Shown: piece by piece, positions 5,363-10,349 of the stretch | How positions within the stretch are numbered: the stretch's first letter is position 1 | How the letters are laid out: each line of letters starts with the position of its first letter | Source: an uncultured Verrucomicrobiota bacterium | Lineage (GTDB): Bacteria; Verrucomicrobiota; Verrucomicrobiia; Limisphaerales; SXTU01 | Reading direction: 5' to 3' | Assembly (NCBI GenBank): GCA_903863315.1 | Contig: CAIPBN010000465.1 | Span: 1-10,349 of the forward strand | Length of the DNA: 10,349 bases | Program-made: the position numbers and the translations under genes | The notes under the pieces: generated by a model | Database searches by the model: none | What the model saw: the letters and a program-made list of their open reading frames with translations, nothing else | What the model was told of the DNA's origin: nothing

Positions 5363-8147
5363 AGAAAACGAAGAGGAATTCGCTCGTGTTGAACAGCGCT
5401 CGCGCGAAGGACGGCCCGCCGTGCTCGCGAATCATCGCCACCGAGCTGCGGTGCTCGAAGGCGTCCGGCGGGCGCCCATAGAACAGCCGGAACGCGAGCG
5501 CCACTTGTGCCTCGGGGGCTTCCCCGGCCTCGGCGCGAAGCCGCTGCGCGAGGAAGTCGGCTTGCTGCGTGATGAAGCTGCTATTGAATAGGTTGAGGGC
5601 CTGCAACGGTGTGTTGGAACGGCTGCGCTTGGGCATCACAGAGCCGCCGTCGGGGCAGTCGAGCGAGCCGAAGACGCTGTCGGTCGTTTGGCGGATGCGG
5701 AACTGGTAAACCATCCGGCGGAACTCGGCGGGTGAGAATTTTTCCTTGGGGAAGTAGTGCATCACGTTCTCGACGACGACCTCCATGAGGTAGAAACCCG
5801 GGCCACCCATCTTCAAGTCCAGCGCGCCCGACACGGCCAGCATGCTGTCGCGAATGGCCTCGGCTTCCAACCGGCGCGGCGGAAAGCGCCAGAGCAGGCG
5901 TCCGTCTGCGTCCACCTTGGCGGCGTCGGCGCGGGGCGTGGACGATTGCTGGAAGGTCGCGGACAGCAGGATGAGTCGCTGCATGTGCTTGATGGACCAG
6001 CCGCACTGCACAAATTCGTCCGCGAGCCAGTCGAGCAGCTCCGGGTGCGTGGGGCGCGTGCCGTTCGCTCCGAAGTCGCTCGGCGTGTCCACGAGGCCCG
6101 TGCCAAACGTGTATTGCCAGAGCCGGTTCACCAGCACGCGCGCCGTGAGCGGGTTCTCCGCGCTGGCAATCCACTCCGCCAGCCGCACGCGGCGGTTCTG
6201 CTCGGGCTCTTCTACGGCGAGGCCGAGCGTGCCCAGCACGGTCAGCGCGTCCGGCGCGACGACCTCGCGCTTCTGCATCGGCTCGCCCCGATACAGCCGG
6301 TGCGTGCGCTCCGGCTGGCTGGAAAATCTGCCAGCCCAGCCATTCACGGAGGCTTTGGCCATCCGCGCCTTCAACTCAACCAAGTCGGCCTGGGCCTTGC
6401 GGGCCGCAGTGGCATCGGCGGCGGAGAGCCGGGCGAGCCAGGCATCGCCCTCCGGCTTTGCGCCCCGGGGTTGTCGATCCTCGGAGCTGGCGATGGGGTG
6501 CCACTGGCCCGGCTGGACGGCGGCCTCGATGCGGTATTGCGTCGCCAGTCGGTCGCTGAATTTTCCCTCCCGGTCACGGCTCCAGACGATGCGTTGGATG
6601 CGTGCCTTCGTCGGGAAATCAATCTGCACCCAGCCGGTTCCGCTGTCTGAAATCCAACTGCGCGCGTTGCCGACCTGACCGTCATTGAGGTGCTCCAGCT
6701 TGTGAATGGCGTAGCCGGGGAGCGTGCCCGAAGCGCTGGCCTTTGCGCCCTTCGCCGCCAGCGCGACGTTCAGTCCGGCGTCGTTGTAGATTTCAAGTTC
6801 GTCGAGGCAAGGCTGCCCGCCGCTTGAAGCCAGGATGGTGAACTTGACCGCTGTGGCTTCCGTTGGCGCAAATTGTTCCTCGTTGAACAGCGCGCTGACG
6901 GCCGGGCGCGACTTGGCTGCCGTCGTCGTCGCGGGGCTCGCCGCCGCTTTTTCCTGCAACGCACTGAGCGTCTTTTGCAGCGCCGCTTCCTCGGTCTTCA
7001 ACGCTGCCAGCGCTGGTTGGGCGTGGGCTTCAGATTTCTCCCGCAACTGGCGCTCGCCATGGTTCACCCCTGCGAAAACCGCCTGCATCGCGTAATAATC
7101 CCTCTGCAAAATGGGGTCGAACTTGTGGTTGTGGCACCGTGCGCAGCCCATTGTCAGCCCGAGAAACGCGGTGCCGGTGGTGTTCACCATGTCCGCCAGT
7201 TCATCCTGCCGCTGCATGAGCGTGAGGTTGATGTCCGGGCTTTTCACGATGTCGTGCGGCCCGGCGACGAGAAAGCCCGTCGCCGCATCCACGCCCAGCG
7301 CATCGCCGGCGATCTGCTCCTTGATGAACCGGTCATACGGCTTGTCCGCATTCAGCGATGCGATGAGGTAGTCGCGGTAGTGAAACGCCGTCTTGCGCTC
7401 GCGGTTGGTCTCGAAGCCGTTCGAGTCAGCATAACGCACCACATCCATCCAGTGCCGTGCCCAGCGCTCCCCGTAGCGCGGACTGGCCAGCACGCGGTCC
7501 ACCAGCCGCGCATATGCATCCGGCCGGGCGTCATTCACGAACTCGCTCACTTCCTGCGGCGTCGGGGGCATTCCGTGCATCACGAGATAAACCCGGCGAA
7601 TCAGCGTTGCCCGGTCGGCGGCGGGCGAGGGTGTCAGCCCCTGCGCGCGCAGCTTTGCCAGCACCAGCGCGTCGATCTCCCCGCCGCGCTGAGCCACGGC
7701 GGGCCGCTTCACCGGCTGGAACGACCAATGGTCTGTCTTGAGCCGCAGTGAAGCTGCTGCCGCTGCTTCACCCGGCACCTTTGCCCCCGCATCAATCCAC
7801 GCCCGCAGCACCCCGACCTGCTCGGCGGTGAGCTTCTTTCCCTTCGGTGGCATGACTTCTTTGAGGTTTTGCGAGGTCACGCGCTTGATGAGGTAGCTCT
7901 CTGCGCTCAAACCCTTCACCAGCAGTGGTTCGCCGGATTCCCCGCCGCGCAAAATGCCCACCGACGTATCCAGCCGCAGCTTGTTCTTCGCCTGGTCCTC
8001 GCCGTGGCAGTCGAAGCAGTGCGCCTGCAAAATCGGCCGCACCTCGCGCTCGAAGAAAGCGGCATCCACCGGCGCAGCCGCGTGAACCGTGCCGCTCGCG
8101 GTGAGGGCGATGAAGCAGGCTAGGCTGCATTTCAGCAAACGTGTCAT
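5361..8147 (-). CDS. PSCyt1/DUF1549/discoidin-like/DUF1553 exported cytochrome
   Basis: This is a multi-domain exported protein of the PVC type, partner of DUF1501; its reaction is unknown, though such pairs are often discussed with polysaccharide breakdown. The 928 residues carry a signal peptide (1-24, ending VHAAA) and a PSCyt1 cytochrome c domain with CFDCH (44-48) and a possible axial Met in VMPPKGKKL (98-106). A DUF1549 domain (about 155-365) follows, with MDVVRYADSNGFETNRER (234-251) and a second CxxCH, CARCH (335-339), in the family's CARCHNHKFDPI motif. An Ala/Glu-rich likely coiled coil (about 365-400) precedes a discoidin/F5-8C-like domain (about 430-555) with LEIYNDAGLNVALA and WVQIDF. 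DUF1553 runs from about 655 to the end, with NPLTARVLVNRLWQYTFG (665-682), PSDFGANGTRPTHPELLDWL (679-698) and SNTPLQALNLFN (844-855). All expected domains are intact. ATG 8147 gives the signal peptide directly. Confidence 0.94.
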   Translation of the reverse strand: MTRLLKCSLACFIALTASGTVHAAAPVDAAFFEREVRPILQAHCFDCHGEDQAKNKLRLDTSVGILRGGESGEPLLVKGLSAESYLIKRVTSQNLKEVMPPKGKKLTAEQVGVLRAWIDAGAKVPGEAAAAASLRLKTDHWSFQPVKRPAVAQRGGEIDALVLAKLRAQGLTPSPAADRATLIRRVYLVMHGMPPTPQEVSEFVNDARPDAYARLVDRVLASPRYGERWARHWMDVVRYADSNGFETNRERKTAFHYRDYLIASLNADKPYDRFIKEQIAGDALGVDAATGFLVAGPHDIVKSPDINLTLMQRQDELADMVNTTGTAFLGLTMGCARCHNHKFDPILQRDYYAMQAVFAGVNHGERQLREKSEAHAQPALAALKTEEAALQKTLSALQEKAAASPATTTAAKSRPAVSALFNEEQFAPTEATAVKFTILASSGGQPCLDELEIYNDAGLNVALAAKGAKASASGTLPGYAIHKLEHLNDGQVGNARSWISDSGTGWVQIDFPTKARIQRIVWSRDREGKFSDRLATQYRIEAAVQPGQWHPIASSEDRQPRGAKPEGDAWLARLSAADATAARKAQADLVELKARMAKASVNGWAGRFSSQPERTHRLYRGEPMQKREVVAPDALTVLGTLGLAVEEPEQNRRVRLAEWIASAENPLTARVLVNRLWQYTFGTGLVDTPSDFGANGTRPTHPELLDWLADEFVQCGWSIKHMQRLILLSATFQQSSTPRADAAKVDADGRLLWRFPPRRLEAEAIRDSMLAVSGALDLKMGGPGFYLMEVVVENVMHYFPKEKFSPAEFRRMVYQFRIRQTTDSVFGSLDCPDGGSVMPKRSRSNTPLQALNLFNSSFITQQADFLAQRLRAEAGEAPEAQVALAFRLFYGRPPDAFEHRSSVAMIREHGGPSFARALFNTSEFLFVF

Positions 8148-8151
8148 GGTT

Positions 8152-8181
8152 GGCTGAAGAGTAAGATCGAGGCCTTCAGCT
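8152..8181 (-). promoter_or_regulatory. Small hairpin just upstream of the cytochrome start codon
   Basis: Bases 8153-8159 (gctgaag) and 8174-8180 (cttcagc) form a 7-bp inverted repeat with a 14-nt loop. In the leader of the 928-residue cytochrome gene its end lies 5 nt before ATG, where a ribosome would bind, and no Shine-Dalgarno sequence is visible there. It could modulate translation, but a stem this short may be chance. Confidence 0.25.
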
Positions 8182-8228
8182 TATGCAAGGCAGCAAGCGA
8201 TACTCCGAATGGCCGGGGTGCGGCTTGC

Positions 8229-8297
8229 GGAGCGCCGGTCTCCGACCCGGCAGGTTGGTTGGGGGCATGACCACGCCGAGTCGGAGACCGGCGCTCC
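8229..8297. repeat. 18-bp perfect inverted repeat in the oxidoreductase-cytochrome spacer
   Basis: Bases 8229-8246 (ggagcgccggtctccgac) are perfectly complementary to 8280-8297, with a 33-nt loop. It lies in the 205-bp spacer between the oxidoreductase stop and the cytochrome start, both on the minus strand. It may be an interspersed palindromic repeat and may also limit read-through between the two operons; there is no T-tract. I see no gene in the rest of the spacer and no convincing promoter. Confidence 0.65.
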
Positions 8298-8352
8298 ATG
8301 GGAAGTGCCCTGAGCATCTGCCCAGCGCGGTGGCGGCCGGTGCCTGCCGGAG

Positions 8353-9843
8353 TCACGCGCCGACGCGCTTCTTGATTTCCTTCAACTGCGCGGCTTCCGG
8401 CTTGGCGACGTAATACTTGTCCAGCGGGTAGCAGCCGGAGATGAGCCCGTTGCGCGGCGCGGTGGTGCAGTCGCTGAACGTGCGGCAGATGAGGCGCTTC
8501 TCGATTTCACCCTTCGTCGCCGCATCCGCGAGCATGTTCGGATAGCTCAACACCGCCCGGCCAATTCCCACCATGTCCGCCCAGCCGTGGCGGAGGAGGT
8601 ATTGGGAAACGTGGGGCAGGTATTCCTGCAAGTAGCTGAGGCCCGACGCCACCAGCAGTGGACCGCCGGCTCCTGCCAGATGCGCCTTTAGCTTCCGCAC
8701 CGCCTGGACTTGGCGCTCCAGATCGATCAGCGGGTCGTAGGCGGGTTGATAGCCATCGCTCGGCGGGTAGGCGGCGGGGCGCTGGAGGTGCGGCGTGTAG
8801 TAGGGTGAGCCGGCGGTGGTATTGAGAATCTTCACGCCGAGCTGGGCGCAGAGTTCGGCGAACTGGAAAGTCTCCGTGAGGTCGATCTGCGTCGGGTCGT
8901 TTTGGTTCACGCCGAAGCCGTAGCGGTAAGGCAGGCAGTGCGCGTGTTCCTCCGGGATGCCGGGGCCCAGTTTGCCGGGCACGGACAGCGCGGGGTCAGG
9001 GCGATGCGGCACCTTATCAAAGGTGCTCAGGCGCACCGCGAAGTCGATTTTGTTCCCGCTCGCCCGGATGCCGGCGATGATGTCTCGCAGGATGCGGGTG
9101 CGGTTCTCGAAGCTGCCGCCGAACTTGCCGGGCCGCGTGTGCGCGCCCAGAAACTCGTGCAGCAGGTAGCCGTGGCAATGCTTGAGGTCCACGAAGTCCG
9201 CGCCCACGTCCCATGCGAGTTGCGCCGCGCGGATGAAGTCCTCGATGAGCCGCTCAATCTCGTCGTCTGTGAACACCTGCGCGTTGCTCGTGACCTTGAA
9301 CTTTGGGTCAAGAATCGGGTGGCGGAACGCCACACGCGGCTCATAGGTCGTCTTCCCGTTGGGTTTGCAAAAACGTCCCGAGTGAGTGAGCTGGAAGCCG
9401 ATGACGAGGTCGTCCGCCGTGCCGTAACGCTCGGCATGCGCCCGCTTCAGGATGCCCATCAACTCGGCCAGCCCGGTCTTGTTCTGCTCGATGATGATGA
9501 GCTGGTTCGGGTTCGCGCGACCGTCGGGGCGCACCGCCATCGCCTCCGCGCCGCAAATGAGCTTCGCACCGCTCTCGCCAAAGCGCTGCCAGCGCCGGCG
9601 CATCTCCTCGCTCAAGCCGCCGGTCGTCGTGCCGTCCCAGCCTTCCATCGGGTGGATGGCCATGCGGTTGCCGATGCGCTTGCCGTTGACCGTGACGCCC
9701 GGCACCGGCTCGGCGAGCGGGGAATTGCCAGCAGCGATGGTGTCCTCGCACGGCAGGTCAATGCCCAGGCCGGCGCAGTGCGCGCGGAACTCGGCGACGG
9801 TTTTGAGCGTGGGAACGCGGGTGAGTTTGTAGGGTTCTGACAT
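8353..9843 (-). CDS. NADH:flavin oxidoreductase, old yellow enzyme family (divergent subgroup)
   Basis: Old-yellow-enzyme relatives are FMN-binding TIM barrels that reduce activated C=C bonds or related substrates with NAD(P)H. The 496-residue product shows IGNRMAIHPMEGWDG (57-71), ESGAKLICGAEAMAV (90-104), IGFQLTHSGRF (148-158), DFVDLKHCHGYLLHEFLGAH (216-235), KFGGSFENRTRILRDI (240-255), VASGLSY (398-404) and the phosphate-binding end ADMVGIGRAVLSYP (422-435). It departs from the classic pattern: the usual H-x2-[NH]-GYL reads KHCHGYL, and the N-x-R-x-D-x-YGG segment reads HTRPGKFGG. Near the C-terminus, C453, C459 and C471 recall the Fe-S motif of 2,4-dienoyl-CoA reductases, but only the last two keep its spacing. 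ATG 9843 begins MSEPYKL 14 bp after the propeller gene; upstream in-frame sequence overlaps that gene and is not family-like. No C-terminal NAD(P)H domain is present, and the substrate is unknown. Confidence 0.88.
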   Translation of the reverse strand: MSEPYKLTRVPTLKTVAEFRAHCAGLGIDLPCEDTIAAGNSPLAEPVPGVTVNGKRIGNRMAIHPMEGWDGTTTGGLSEEMRRRWQRFGESGAKLICGAEAMAVRPDGRANPNQLIIIEQNKTGLAELMGILKRAHAERYGTADDLVIGFQLTHSGRFCKPNGKTTYEPRVAFRHPILDPKFKVTSNAQVFTDDEIERLIEDFIRAAQLAWDVGADFVDLKHCHGYLLHEFLGAHTRPGKFGGSFENRTRILRDIIAGIRASGNKIDFAVRLSTFDKVPHRPDPALSVPGKLGPGIPEEHAHCLPYRYGFGVNQNDPTQIDLTETFQFAELCAQLGVKILNTTAGSPYYTPHLQRPAAYPPSDGYQPAYDPLIDLERQVQAVRKLKAHLAGAGGPLLVASGLSYLQEYLPHVSQYLLRHGWADMVGIGRAVLSYPNMLADAATKGEIEKRLICRTFSDCTTAPRNGLISGCYPLDKYYVAKPEAAQLKEIKKRVGA

Positions 9844-9857
9844 GAACGGAATTTGAG

Positions 9858-10349
9858 TTATGGCTGGCCCCGCTCCGCCACGTGGAGGCGGGTGAACTGG
9901 CCGTCGCTGACGTTGTAGTAGATGCGCTGGTTGTCGGCGCTGAAGGCGGGGTGCGGGTCGTTGCGCCGCCAGGAGAGCGCGCCCTTGCTTTGCACGAAGC
10001 TGTGGAGCAGCACCCACTTCCCGCCGCTCATGTCGGCCACCATGATGCCCCATTCGAGCGGCGGGCCGCCGGCCGCCTCGCTGTAGCCGTCGGTGACCAT
10101 GAGCTTGCCGTCAGGGCTGATGGAGGGATGCGAGCCGCGCAGGTTGGGCACGTCGTTGAGCTTGGTGAATTTGAACTCAGGGAGGTTGGTGTCCATGCGG
10201 ATATTTCCCACCTCAAAGATGTGGCGCGAGTCGGGTTCCCAGGCCGGGTGTCCCCACTTGCCGCGCTGCCAGATGCATCTTCCCTGCGCGAAGTCGTAGC
10301 ACACGATGCCCTGCCGCTGGCTGGCGCCCTTGGCCATGTAGTTGTCGCC
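9858..10349 (-). CDS. Beta-propeller protein, oligogalacturonate-lyase-like C-terminus (partial)
   Basis: The frame is open through the window edge at 10349, so the N-terminus lies outside; 163 residues are seen. Two PD40/WD40-like propeller blades are clear: SHPSISPDGKLMVTDGYSE and, near the end, NDPHPAFSADNQRIYYNVSD. An earlier blade contains WGHPAWEPDSRHIFEVG. The repeated HP-x-(F/W)S-x-D pattern and the final blade resemble oligogalacturonate lyases (Pectate_lyase22) and TolB-like propellers. Oligogalacturonate lyase would act on unsaturated pectin fragments, but I cannot confirm the metal-binding residues from this part alone. The Met at 10337 is internal, since the frame continues upstream. 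The gene precedes the oxidoreductase by 14 bp on the same strand, so they are probably co-transcribed. Confidence 0.65.
   Translation of the reverse strand, partial: GDNYMAKGASQRQGIVCYDFAQGRCIWQRGKWGHPAWEPDSRHIFEVGNIRMDTNLPEFKFTKLNDVPNLRGSHPSISPDGKLMVTDGYSEAAGGPPLEWGIMVADMSGGKWVLLHSFVQSKGALSWRRNDPHPAFSADNQRIYYNVSDGQFTRLHVAERGQP

Noticed and set aside
4755..5591. Plus-strand open frame of 278 codons
   Set aside because: Antisense to the DUF1501 and DUF1553 genes, spanning their junction, with no family features.
6873..7751. Plus-strand open frame of 292 codons
   Set aside because: Antisense shadow of the DUF1549 part of the cytochrome gene.
8902..9840. Plus-strand open frame of 312 codons
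   Set aside because: Antisense to the oxidoreductase gene, which has clear motifs; its composition is typical of a shadow frame.
9844..10053. 70-codon upstream extension of the oxidoreductase frame
   Set aside because: It overlaps the propeller gene in another frame and is Arg/Gln-rich; MSEPYKL at 9843 is a normal start after a 14-bp gap.

Overview
The window most likely comes from a Verrucomicrobiota genome, with Planctomycetota as the main alternative. The sequence is GC-rich. It carries protein families typical of the PVC superphylum: a PVC-type heme-binding domain, a paired DUF1501 Tat-exported protein and PSCyt1/DUF1549/DUF1553 cytochrome, and a long-form SufT. Its gene boundaries are crowded with short palindromic repeats, a habit I associate with Pedosphaera-like Verrucomicrobiota. 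The assignment rests on gene content only; there is no rRNA or other phylogenetic marker here.

The left part (1-3150) reads on the + strand. It holds the tail of a PVC-type cytochrome, an ApbE-type FAD:protein FMN transferase whose 5' end runs through several palindromic repeats, an exported S1/P1-type zinc nuclease with a full set of metal ligands, and CutA, whose GTG start overlaps the nuclease stop. An inverted pair of palindromic units (3161-3242) separates these genes from everything to the right.

The right part (3269-10349) reads on the - strand. In transcription order it holds the C-terminus of a beta-propeller protein resembling oligogalacturonate lyase, an old-yellow-enzyme family oxidoreductase 14 bp downstream, an inverted-repeat spacer, the 928-residue PSCyt1/DUF1549/discoidin-like/DUF1553 protein, its DUF1501 partner 9 bp downstream, and sufT. 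The cytochrome/DUF1501 pair is probably an exported unit working on an extracellular substrate, perhaps a polysaccharide, but its chemistry is not established. The propeller/oxidoreductase pair could also belong to sugar-polymer catabolism.

I do not see a defence island, prophage, CRISPR array, tRNA or rRNA, or an obviously new multi-gene system. The most unusual content is the set of palindromic elements. One pair of hairpins is translated in frame inside apbE. One long nested palindrome sits where the start of apbE should be. One inverted pair shows compensatory base changes that preserve its stems.
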